Positions 7,129 through 14,876 of a stretch of DNA of 64,000 bases are shown in pieces (position 1 is the stretch's first letter; each line of letters starts with the position of its first letter). The notes under the pieces were generated by a model. The model was given only the letters and a program-made list of their open reading frames with translations, did not search any database and was not told the origin of the DNA. Source of the stretch: Granulicella aggregans (GTDB lineage: Bacteria; Acidobacteriota; Terriglobia; Terriglobales; Acidobacteriaceae); assembly GCF_025685565.1 (NCBI RefSeq), contig NZ_JAGSYE010000001.1, positions 1,054,001 through 1,118,000 on the forward strand, written 5' to 3'. The position numbers were made by a program, and so were the translations under genes.

Positions 7129-10100
7129 CTAGAATGCGTATTTTGCGGAGAACTGGAACCGCCGCTCCTGGGACCGGATCTGTTCCTGACTCGCGATCTG
7201 GCCAAAGGTGCTGTCTGTGATGACCGTGTCCGGATTTCCGTAGCTCACAATGTTGAACGCATTGAACGCATCGAAGCGGAAGCCCAACGACTGCTCCTTG
7301 TAGACACGGAAGTCTTTGAAGGCGGACATATCTACGTTCAGATATCCGGGGCCCCGCACGCTTCCATTCTTCGAATTTCCAAATACGTTGTTTGCCGGAG
7401 CACCGAAGGCACAGACTCCATTGTCGACGCCAGCCGTGAGGCAGGGCGTTGCCGAAGCATCAGTGCCGAACCAGTTATTGATGCTCCGATTGACGACCTT
7501 CAGTTTGCGAAGCTGGTTTACCCGAGCCGCGCCGTAGCTGTTGGAATTGTTTGAAGAGCCAGTGATTTCGGCACCGTTGGTCTGGCCCGTAGTGACGGTC
7601 TCCGGGAAGCCCGTGTATCCAACCCCAGCGACACCAATCTTCCACCCGCCGATAGCCTCATCCAGCAATCGGTTCGCTCCAGAGAGGAATCTCTTTCCAG
7701 TGCCGACAGGGAGTGCATAGACACCGGTACCCGAGACGTTGTGTTTTACATCGTATCCGGCTGGACCGTAGTCCGCGGAGCTGTCGTAGTAGTTCTGGAA
7801 CGCGCCGCTATATCCGTTCACGTTCAACCCATAGTTTCCAAGGCTATTGGTCATGGCCTTGCCGTAGGTGTAGTTCAGGGTGAACTCCAACCCTTGCGTG
7901 GCACGCTGACGCAGGACCGCCTGCAGCGCGTTGTAGTTCATCATGGCACGCGACTCCGTGATGAGCAGGGAGTTCGAGCCTACGCCAAGCGCGCCGGCCG
8001 AACCATTGATGCCGAGATACTGGTTGTTGTAGTACGGAGCGGAGGTGGGATCGCCATTGACCTTGTACTGGTTGAGGTTGCCGTAGTCCTCGATGTGCTG
8101 CCCCTGTTCGCCGACGTAACCTACCTGTAGCGAAGTGGTACGAGTCAGGGCATACTCCGTGGTCAGGCTCCATTCCTGGACATAGGCGGGTTGAATATTC
8201 TGCGGATAGACGTCATAGGTGCCGGCGCTCGACGTCGTACCCCCAGTGAAGCCCTGTTCCGCGGTGCGAGCTACCGTGACTGCGCCAACCTGTGGCGAGT
8301 TCACCGAGACGTTTACCGCAGAGAGGAACGGTGTCACCGAAGTAAGACGCTGATTGGATGAGTTGCCTTCGTAGAAGCTGGTTGCGCCGTAACCGCCGCG
8401 CACGACGAGGCGATCGTTGACCTGGTAGGCAAATCCAATTCGCGGCATGATCTGCCGGTAATTGGATTTGTAACAGCCCTTGGTCGGGCAGACGCCTGAT
8501 CCGGCAGGTGCGCCAACTGGCACATGGTCGGCATACTGCGGCTGACCGGTTGCCACATCGATGTTTCCTTGTCTGTTCCCCGACTCAATCCATGGCTGAT
8601 CGAACTCATAACGCAACCCGATGTTGAAGGTCAGGTTTGGGCGGAACTTGAAGTCATCGTTGATGTAACCCGCTGCACGCCACTGGCGCTGACCTACGTT
8701 GCTGCTGGTAAGCGTGGCCTGTGCCGACTGCACACGATCAAGGACAAAGTCCGCTGCACCATAGCCACCGCTGCCGGCCCCGTTGCTGGTAAAAGCGCCA
8801 GTGTAGTTCAGGTTGCCGAGGTATCCGCTATTGTTGCTGGTCGGATAGTTCTGCTGATAGCGAAGCGCCTGCACACCCATGCTCAGATAGTGCAGACCGT
8901 GTTGCCAGGTGAGGTTGTCGATGTAGCTATAGGTGTTGTCGATGATCGTGCCGTTGTTCAGTGCCTGGTTCCCGACACTGGTCGCGCCCCCGCTTATGAT
9001 CTGCCCGGTAAAGCCGTTATAAGCCTGATCCGTGAAGCCGATGCCAACCTTCGAATCTCCCGATGTACCAAAAGTTCCCGTTGGATCGCTGGGCAGGCCA
9101 ACGTTCCAGTCAGTCCGCGTGAAGCCCAGACGGGCCGAATTGACGATCGCCGGCGAGAAGATGTGCACCCAGTTGCCGCCGATGATCTTCGTGGGATAGA
9201 GGTTCACCCCGGGAAAGGTTATCGCCAGCACCGCCGCAGTTCCGTCGTACGCCGTGGACATGGAGTAGAAGGCTGTAAGCTTATCGTTCTTGCCCGGGTC
9301 GTACTCCACCTTGATATCGCCCTGGTTGTTGGCCTTGAAGGTCCGGGCCGTGCCTTGGTAGTTGTTGGCGATGATGCCATCGGTTGGTGTTGCATTCGGA
9401 AGCGGATAGATCGCCGTATTGGCGAACAGATACTTTGCGACTGGGTTGTTGATGGGAACACCAAGGTTTCCTGCGTAGGGTGCGAAGTTGTTCTCTGGGT
9501 CATAAAGCTGGATCGGATTGGAACCGGACAGCAGAGCTGAGAAATCTCCATTCCGCATCGCCGCGGAGAGCACGCTCACAGACTGCACGCCGCCCTTGTG
9601 ATAACGCGCTCCGAGGTAGTCAACGAAGAAAAACAGCTTGTCATGCAAGATCGGACCACCGAACGAACCGCCGAACTGCGACTGCGAGAAGGGATTGATT
9701 GGAATCCCCTGATTGTTGTTGGTCCAGGAGTTGGCGTTGATCCGGTAGTCCTGGACGTAGCCGTAGGCCGAACCATGAAACCTGTTTGTGCCGCTCTTGA
9801 GAACGCTGACGATGCCGCCGCCATTGACGTTGCCGTAGTCGGCGGGTGAGTTGGCCGTCAGCACCTTGATCTCTTCGAGCGCTTCGGGTGCCGGGCTGTA
9901 GGAGATGACATTGTTGAACGTCTCGTTCATGTCGATGCCATCGAGCGTGTAGTTGTTCGATTGCGCACGGTTCCCGTTCACGTTGGGGGTGTCCTGCCAC
10001 GACGTACTCCGCTCAATGCTGGTCGTTCCGCTGGTGCCCGCAGTGTTGACAGCGCCGGGAAGATACAGTGTGAGCGCCGAGAAATCCAGCCCGTTCAGTG

Positions 10101-10548
10101 GAACATTCTGGATCGCATTCGCCGTGAAGGTGGTGCCAAGGGTGGCGTCGTTCGTGTTCAGGATCGGGGCTGCAGCCTCGGAGACTTCGACCGTCGAGGA
10201 TGAGCTTCCCACAGCCAGCTTCACATTCAGATTGGCTGTCTGCAGAACTTCCAGGTCGAATGCCGGAAGCGAAGTTCTGCTGAAGCCATCCGCTTCGACG
10301 GCGACGCTATACCGGCCGATTGGGAGAAACTCAATTCGATAAAATCCGCTGCCGTTCGTGGTCGTGCTGGAGTCCACTCCAGTCCCGATACTATGGGCGG
10401 TCACATGGGCCCCGGCGACGACGGCCCCGCTAGGGTCCGTCACGGTTCCGGTGATCGCACCCGTTACGGTCTGTGCCTGGGCGAGTTGCGCTGTCGATAG
10501 AAGGGCAACGGTGATTCCTAAGAACATCCTGAGAAGTTTCATTTTCAT
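7129..10548 (-). CDS. Oar-like TonB-dependent receptor with carboxypeptidase-regulatory-like domain
   Basis: The product has 1139 residues from ATG 10548, which follows GAGAGGACAAG. A signal peptide ends near AQLAQA. It is followed by a carboxypeptidase-regulatory-like Ig fold (TVTGAITGTVTDPSGAVVAGA) at about 25-110. A plug domain contains the usual Oar segments ILNTNDATLGTTF, NNYTLDGIDMNETF and GIVSVLKSGTNRFHGSAYGY. A long beta barrel runs to the end, with the family terminus FRFDAFNAFNIVSYGNP. Such receptors import large substrates through the outer membrane with TonB energy. The substrate is unknown. It lies downstream of and co-oriented with the two-component pair, behind a leader of about 260 bp that carries operator-like palindromes. 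Confidence 0.9.
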   Translation of the reverse strand: MKMKLLRMFLGITVALLSTAQLAQAQTVTGAITGTVTDPSGAVVAGAHVTAHSIGTGVDSSTTTNGSGFYRIEFLPIGRYSVAVEADGFSRTSLPAFDLEVLQTANLNVKLAVGSSSSTVEVSEAAAPILNTNDATLGTTFTANAIQNVPLNGLDFSALTLYLPGAVNTAGTSGTTSIERSTSWQDTPNVNGNRAQSNNYTLDGIDMNETFNNVISYSPAPEALEEIKVLTANSPADYGNVNGGGIVSVLKSGTNRFHGSAYGYVQDYRINANSWTNNNQGIPINPFSQSQFGGSFGGPILHDKLFFFVDYLGARYHKGGVQSVSVLSAAMRNGDFSALLSGSNPIQLYDPENNFAPYAGNLGVPINNPVAKYLFANTAIYPLPNATPTDGIIANNYQGTARTFKANNQGDIKVEYDPGKNDKLTAFYSMSTAYDGTAAVLAITFPGVNLYPTKIIGGNWVHIFSPAIVNSARLGFTRTDWNVGLPSDPTGTFGTSGDSKVGIGFTDQAYNGFTGQIISGGATSVGNQALNNGTIIDNTYSYIDNLTWQHGLHYLSMGVQALRYQQNYPTSNNSGYLGNLNYTGAFTSNGAGSGGYGAADFVLDRVQSAQATLTSSNVGQRQWRAAGYINDDFKFRPNLTFNIGLRYEFDQPWIESGNRQGNIDVATGQPQYADHVPVGAPAGSGVCPTKGCYKSNYRQIMPRIGFAYQVNDRLVVRGGYGATSFYEGNSSNQRLTSVTPFLSAVNVSVNSPQVGAVTVARTAEQGFTGGTTSSAGTYDVYPQNIQPAYVQEWSLTTEYALTRTTSLQVGYVGEQGQHIEDYGNLNQYKVNGDPTSAPYYNNQYLGINGSAGALGVGSNSLLITESRAMMNYNALQAVLRQRATQGLEFTLNYTYGKAMTNSLGNYGLNVNGYSGAFQNYYDSSADYGPAGYDVKHNVSGTGVYALPVGTGKRFLSGANRLLDEAIGGWKIGVAGVGYTGFPETVTTGQTNGAEITGSSNNSNSYGAARVNQLRKLKVVNRSINNWFGTDASATPCLTAGVDNGVCAFGAPANNVFGNSKNGSVRGPGYLNVDMSAFKDFRVYKEQSLGFRFDAFNAFNIVSYGNPDTVITDSTFGQIASQEQIRSQERRFQFSAKYAF

Positions 10549-10756
10549 CTTGTCCTCTCTCAACTCTTCCGGCTTGTGTCGATCAGATTTGGGTGCGGGG
10601 GCGCTGCCTCTCCCTAACGGAGAGTTGTTTCGTAGCTCAAATGGAGTCACGGGTTAGCTCATCGAGGAGCCGGCGCGGTCAGCCAAGAGAAACGGATGCC
10701 CTTACGGGCAAACAGCAGATTTTTACTTGGTGTTGATGAAAGTTAGCACGAAACGA

Positions 10757-10777
10757 GCAAGCGTTGCAAAATTTTGC
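10757..10777. promoter_or_regulatory. Overlapping palindromes upstream of TonB receptor, possible operator
   Basis: GCAAGCGTTGC (10757-10767) and the perfect 12-bp palindrome GCAAAATTTTGC (10766-10777) overlap by two bases in AT-rich DNA about 210 bp before the receptor start. GCAA/TTGC half-sites of this kind are typical of LacI-family operators. No such regulator is in the window, so the link is inference. Confidence 0.4.
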
Positions 10778-10808
10778 TTGATTTATCGCGTTATGAGCAT
10801 CCTAGAGG

Positions 10809-12221
10809 TCAGGCGACCTGGATTGCATCTGAAGCGGGGATGGATTGGAAGCGGACCTGGAAGACAGTGCCGCTTGTCTTGCCGGGCTCTACGTGGATGG
10901 TGGCGTCGTGGGCCAGGGTGATCCACTTTGCGATGGCGAGGCCGAGGCCGTTGCCGCCCTCGGAGCGGTTGCGTGAGGCGTCGATGCGATAGAAGCGGTC
11001 GAAGATGCGGGGCATCTCCTCCTGAGGGATGCCGACCCCGGTGTCGCGCACTTCAAGGATGTGGGCGGTGCCAGAGGCGCGGAGTTCGATGGCGATGCTG
11101 CCGTGTTCGCCGGTGTACTTGATTGCGTTGTCGAGCAGGATGGTGACGAGGCGGCGGATGAGCGAGGCGTCGCCGAGGATCCAGAGGTCGTCTTCTGAAG
11201 ATACGGTGAGTTGCTGGTGCTTCATCTCCGTGCGGGCGAGCAGATGGCCGCAGACTTCCTGGATGACGTCGCTGAGATCGACGGGGCGGCGCTCGATCTG
11301 TTGCTGAGGGGTGTCGGCGCGGGCGGCGGCGAGGAGGTCGTCGAGCAGAGCGGCGGTGGACTGGCACTCTTCCATGATGGTCTGTAGAGAGTCTCGGTAC
11401 TCCTGGTTGGAGCGTGGGCGGCTAAGAGCAAGTTGCGTGGTTGCGAGCATGACGGTGATGGTGGTGCGGAGGTCGTGGGAGACGTCGCTGGTGAGCTGGG
11501 TGAGGCCCTTGACGGCGCGCTCGAGGCGTTCGAGAAGCTCGTTCCATGCTTCGGCTAGGCGTTGCAGCTCATCGCCGGTCGCTCCGATGGGAAGGCGGCG
11601 ATGAAGGTCGTGGATGCCGAGGGTGCGGGCGGCGCGGGTGATGCGGTCTACGGGTTCGAGGGCGCGATGGCTGAGCATGAAGCCGCCGGCGATGGCGGCG
11701 AGGAGCATGAGTGGAAGGAAGATCAGGTAGGAGGTCTCGACCATCTTGAGGATGTCGTAGTGCTCGTCCATGACGCCGGCCATGGTGAGGCGGACGGGAT
11801 AGCCTTCTAGGTCGGCGATGTGCTGCAGGGTGCGGAAAGTGTGTCTGTCCAGGTGAACGATGTTGAAGCAGGGATCTTTGCAGGCGTCGCCTGTCCAGGG
11901 GATGCGGCCTCCGCCGTTGGGGCTCATGTAGATGGGCGTGCCGTCGAGTCTTGAGACTTCGAGGAGGTCGGTGTCGGGGCTGACGAGCATGAAGTGATGC
12001 AGTTGCACGGCTAGCGGCGTGCCGGGTGCGAGGAATGGCTCTTCCTTGATGAAGTGAATCATGCGGGTCTCGCGTCGCTGCATGGTCTGCTCGCGGGAGC
12101 TTGCGAGAGCGTGGCTGAGGTAGATGTAGGAGAAGATGCCGAGGGCGCTCATCCAGACCATGCTGAGCAGCACGTACCAGAGGCAGAGACGGACTCGGAG
12201 CGAGCGGAGGTTGAGGCTCAT
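10809..12221 (-). CDS. Two-component sensor histidine kinase
   Basis: The protein has 470 residues with a standard membrane-kinase layout: TM1 about 13-36, a periplasmic sensor of about 125 residues, TM2 about 163-185, HAMP about 185-240, a dimerisation/phosphoacceptor domain with DVSHDLRTTI (His249), and an ATPase domain with the N box LLDNAIKYT, G1 DTGVGIPQ, F box RIFDRFYR and G2 GGNGLGLAIAKW. The sensor contains the pair DACKDPCF, two cysteines four apart, which could form a disulfide or bind a metal. The gene overlaps the response regulator by ATGA (12218-12221), so the two are translationally coupled. The arrangement resembles CusS-type heavy-metal sensors, but the ligand is not shown by sequence. 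Confidence 0.93.
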   Translation of the reverse strand: MSLNLRSLRVRLCLWYVLLSMVWMSALGIFSYIYLSHALASSREQTMQRRETRMIHFIKEEPFLAPGTPLAVQLHHFMLVSPDTDLLEVSRLDGTPIYMSPNGGGRIPWTGDACKDPCFNIVHLDRHTFRTLQHIADLEGYPVRLTMAGVMDEHYDILKMVETSYLIFLPLMLLAAIAGGFMLSHRALEPVDRITRAARTLGIHDLHRRLPIGATGDELQRLAEAWNELLERLERAVKGLTQLTSDVSHDLRTTITVMLATTQLALSRPRSNQEYRDSLQTIMEECQSTAALLDDLLAAARADTPQQQIERRPVDLSDVIQEVCGHLLARTEMKHQQLTVSSEDDLWILGDASLIRRLVTILLDNAIKYTGEHGSIAIELRASGTAHILEVRDTGVGIPQEEMPRIFDRFYRIDASRNRSEGGNGLGLAIAKWITLAHDATIHVEPGKTSGTVFQVRFQSIPASDAIQVA

Positions 12222-12892
12222 TCGGCGATGCTCAGGTGATAGCCCTGCGCGCGTACAGTGCGAATGGGGCTGGGCGCACCGGGCTGGCGGATCTTGCTGC
12301 GCAAGCTGTGCATGTGGAAGTCGACGGTGTTGTCGCTGACGTCGGTCTCGAATCCCCAGGCGGCTTCGATGAGTTCAGCGCGCGAGACGACCTGGGTCGC
12401 GCGGCGCATCAGCAGATCCAGCAAGGCGAACTCCTTGCGGGTGAGCGGAACTTCGCGGTCGCCGCGGCGCGCGACCTTCTGGCTGCGGTCGAGCAGGAGG
12501 TCGCCGACCTGTATCTGGTCCAGCATCGGGACCTGGCCGCGACGGCCCATGGCGCGCACGCGGGCGAGCAGGACTTCAAGCTGGAAGGGCTTGGTCATGT
12601 AGTCGTCGGCGCCTGAGTCCAGGCCGCGGACGACATCGGGCATGGCGTCGCGCGCGGTGAGCATGAGGATGGGAACATCGCACTTCGCCTGGCGTGCGTG
12701 CTTGACGATGCTGAGGCCGTCTTTGCCGGGAAGCATGACGTCGAGGACGATGACGTCGAAGTACTGGCTTGTGATGAGTTCCAGACCTTCGTCTCCGCGA
12801 TGGGAGACGAAGACGCTGTGGCCATCTTCGAGGAGGCCCTGCTTCAGGATGTGGGCTATGCGCTTGTCGTCTTCGACTACCAGAAGCTTCAT
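12218..12892 (-). CDS. OmpR-family response regulator
   Basis: The protein has 224 residues. The receiver domain begins MKLLVVEDDKRIAHIL with the acidic pair, phosphoacceptor Asp51 in VLDVMLPGKDG, the conserved Thr in MLTARD and Lys in MTKPF. The C-terminal winged helix contains LTRKEFALLDLLMR, RAELIEAAWG and HMHSLRSKIRQ, ending in the wing VRAQGYHLS. ATG 12892 follows GAGGGTTT. It is the first gene of the operon with the kinase. A tandem CCTAAGGC repeat in the divergent promoter region (12963-12981) has the spacing used by this family and may be its binding site. Confidence 0.94.
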   Translation of the reverse strand: MKLLVVEDDKRIAHILKQGLLEDGHSVFVSHRGDEGLELITSQYFDVIVLDVMLPGKDGLSIVKHARQAKCDVPILMLTARDAMPDVVRGLDSGADDYMTKPFQLEVLLARVRAMGRRGQVPMLDQIQVGDLLLDRSQKVARRGDREVPLTRKEFALLDLLMRRATQVVSRAELIEAAWGFETDVSDNTVDFHMHSLRSKIRQPGAPSPIRTVRAQGYHLSIAE

Positions 12893-12962
12893 AAACCCTC
12901 ACAGGCCAGCCATGTGAACAGTCTGCACGTCGTTTGTGAATTCTCTGTGACCTGCTTCGATC

Positions 12963-12981
12963 CCTAAGGCTCGCCTAAGGC
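12963..12981. promoter_or_regulatory. Direct repeat CCTAAGGC x2, candidate OmpR-type operator
   Basis: CCTAAGGC occurs at 12963-12970 and again at 12974-12981, 11 bp start to start. OmpR/PhoB-family regulators bind head-to-tail half-sites about 10-11 bp apart. The site lies between the regulator gene (minus strand, start 12892) and the YVTN/receptor operon (plus strand, start 13096), so it could serve both. Confidence 0.5.
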
Positions 12982-13095
12982 AGCAGGGTTTGAATAGGGT
13001 CATCGGGATTGCCAGTGTGCGCTTCGCTTTTATAAGGAGCGCCTTCGTGGAATTGGCCGCGGGCTTCCGACACCTCTGTTTGAAGGATGGACGAC

Positions 13096-14163
13096 ATGAT
13101 TTTTTCAGCACGGATGCGCAAGAGCTTCGCACATACTGCAATCGCCTTGACGACCGCAATGCTTGGGTTCGCAGTGGCTGTAGATGCAACGGCGCAGCAA
13201 GGGCCGCTGACGCAGATTCATGCGACCGCGCTGCCTGAGATTACGGGAGATTTCGACCACTTTGCCGTGGACATGAAGCGTAGTCACCTCTTCGTTTCGG
13301 CTGAGGTGCATCATTCCGTTGAGATGTTCGACCTGCACACGGGTGAGCATCTGCAGAGTATTCCAGGATTCAAGACGCCGCACTCGCTTGCGTTCGCTCC
13401 GGAAAAGGACGAGTTGCTGGTGGCCGATGGCGGCGACTCTTCGCTGATCGTGATTGCGGCGACGGACTTCCATCGCATCGACCGCATCCAGTTGATCGAC
13501 GGCTCGGCGACGGGCAAGGGCGACTCGCCGGATGCAGCGTATTACGACGCGACGAAGCGGCTTTGGTACATCGGCAACGGCGGCGTCTCGGCGAATCTGC
13601 CGGACTCAACGATCTCGATCTTCTCGGTGGATGAGAGCAAGCTGCTGGATGCGAACTTCAGCGTGCCCGGCAACAACGTGGAGAGCATGGGTGTGGATGA
13701 TGTGCACCATCGGCTGTATGTGAACATCCGCGACAAGTCTGAGATTGGGGTCTACGACCTCGATACCCAGAAGCTTATTACGACGTGGACCACGCCGGGG
13801 CTGAACCGCAATACGGCGCTGGCGGTGGATGTGAAGAATCAGCGTGTCTTTGTCGCGGGGCGCAAGCCGGGGATGTTCTATGTCTTCGATCAGGATGGCA
13901 AGGTCGTGAGCCAGTTGCCGTGCGCGGACAACAACGACGACATGACCTACGATGTTGCCTCGAAGCGGATCTATGTGAGCGGCACGCAAGGTTTGAGCAT
14001 CTTCCACCAGGATGCTGCGGACAAGTACACGGAGATTCTGAGGCTGCCGACGAACGGGGCGAAGACGTCGTTGCTGGTGCCTTCGCTGAAGCAGTTTTAT
14101 GCGGTCCATCCGAAGAACGTGATCGACGATGCTGGGTTGCTGGTTTATCGGGTGAACCCATAG
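13096..14163 (+). CDS. Secreted YVTN/YncE-type beta-propeller protein
   Basis: From ATG 13096 (AAGGA eight bases upstream) the product has 355 residues. An N-terminal signal peptide contains the hydrophobic run TAIALTTAMLGFAVAV. The rest is a seven-bladed-propeller-like repeat: DFDHFAVDMKRSHLFVSAEV, HSLAFAPEKDELLVADGG, DAAYYDATKRLWYIGNGG, GVDDVHHRLYVNIRDKSEI, ALAVDVKNQRVFVAGRK and DVASKRIYVSGTQG. The blades follow the YVTN/YncE pattern of D-x-x-x-x-R-L-Y-V. These periplasmic proteins have varied or unknown roles. It heads an operon-like row with a small secreted protein and a TonB receptor, and a family A repeat lies between it and the next gene. Confidence 0.85.
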   Translation: MIFSARMRKSFAHTAIALTTAMLGFAVAVDATAQQGPLTQIHATALPEITGDFDHFAVDMKRSHLFVSAEVHHSVEMFDLHTGEHLQSIPGFKTPHSLAFAPEKDELLVADGGDSSLIVIAATDFHRIDRIQLIDGSATGKGDSPDAAYYDATKRLWYIGNGGVSANLPDSTISIFSVDESKLLDANFSVPGNNVESMGVDDVHHRLYVNIRDKSEIGVYDLDTQKLITTWTTPGLNRNTALAVDVKNQRVFVAGRKPGMFYVFDQDGKVVSQLPCADNNDDMTYDVASKRIYVSGTQGLSIFHQDAADKYTEILRLPTNGAKTSLLVPSLKQFYAVHPKNVIDDAGLLVYRVNP

Positions 14164-14187
14164 GAGTTCGAGGGCGCGTGAAAGATC

Positions 14188-14270
14188 GCGTACCTCAGGG
14201 GCCAGAGGCCCATTGCAGATAACGCTCTTACGGCACGGCTGAAGCCGTGCCCTTAAGCAAGACCGGATCC
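14188..14270 (+). repeat. Family A palindromic repeat (copy 1)
   Basis: It contains CGTACCTCAGG, then the perfect hairpin GGCACGGCTGAAGCCGTGCC (about 14232-14251), then CTTAAGCAAGACCGG. A degenerate 3' boundary TTCAACAAGTTCTTAG occurs near 14309-14324. The same arrangement recurs at 17927, 37955, 45409 and 61964. Confidence 0.75.
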
Positions 14271-14361
14271 ACAAGCGAGATCGGGTCTCTAAGCAAGGCC
14301 GGGGACTTCAACAAGTTCTTAGACGTTCCGTTTCTAACAGCACAAGAAAAGAGGATTCGCT

Positions 14362-14847
14362 ATGTTTGCAGCACACAGCATTGCAGTGATCGCCCTGTTG
14401 GGCGGTATGTTCCAGCAGCCTTCCCCGCTGCCCGCGAACTACATCCACGTAGATGCACCTGCGGCAGCTCGCCTTATCGCAGAAGAGAAGGCCAAGCATA
14501 GCGAGATCAAGAAGCTGGGTCTTCATGCAGTGCCTCCTGCGGCGACCGACAACGTCATCATCGCCAGCGATACGCCGAGCAAGGTGGGTAAGAAGTCTTC
14601 GCCCGGCGATCTCGAGAAGCTGGCGCAGCACAAGGCGATCGCGGTGCGCATTGAGAAGGAAGGCATCTACGATCTGCTGCTGCCGATTACGGACGTGCAT
14701 GGCGGCGACATCGATGGCGGCTTCGTGGTGATGGAGGTCCCGTTCGATAAGGCAGCCAGCGAGGCCGACGCACTGAAGATCGGCGTACAGATTCGCGATG
14801 AGATCCAGGCCCAGATCAAGAGTAAAGACGCTCTCTACCAGCCGTAA
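14362..14847 (+). CDS. Small secreted hypothetical protein
   Basis: The protein has 161 residues with a short hydrophobic N-terminus (MFAAHSIAVIALLGGMF) that could be a signal peptide. The mature part is Ala/Lys/Asp-rich and has a hydrophobic core around IAVRIEKEGIYDLLLPITDVHGGDIDGGFVVMEVPF. The ATG is preceded by GAGGATTCGCT. I do not recognise a family. It lies 29 bp upstream of a TonB-receptor gene, which has its own strong AAAGGAG, so the two are very likely co-transcribed. It may be a periplasmic partner of the receptor, but this rests on position only. Confidence 0.7.
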   Translation: MFAAHSIAVIALLGGMFQQPSPLPANYIHVDAPAAARLIAEEKAKHSEIKKLGLHAVPPAATDNVIIASDTPSKVGKKSSPGDLEKLAQHKAIAVRIEKEGIYDLLLPITDVHGGDIDGGFVVMEVPFDKAASEADALKIGVQIRDEIQAQIKSKDALYQP

Positions 14848-14876
14848 ACCGGCGCATTCCTGAAAGGAGTTCCACG

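Noticed and set aside
10549..10808. Riboswitch in the receptor leader
   Set aside because: I could not match the conserved cores of cobalamin, SAM, TPP, FMN or c-di-GMP riboswitches; only palindromes are evident.
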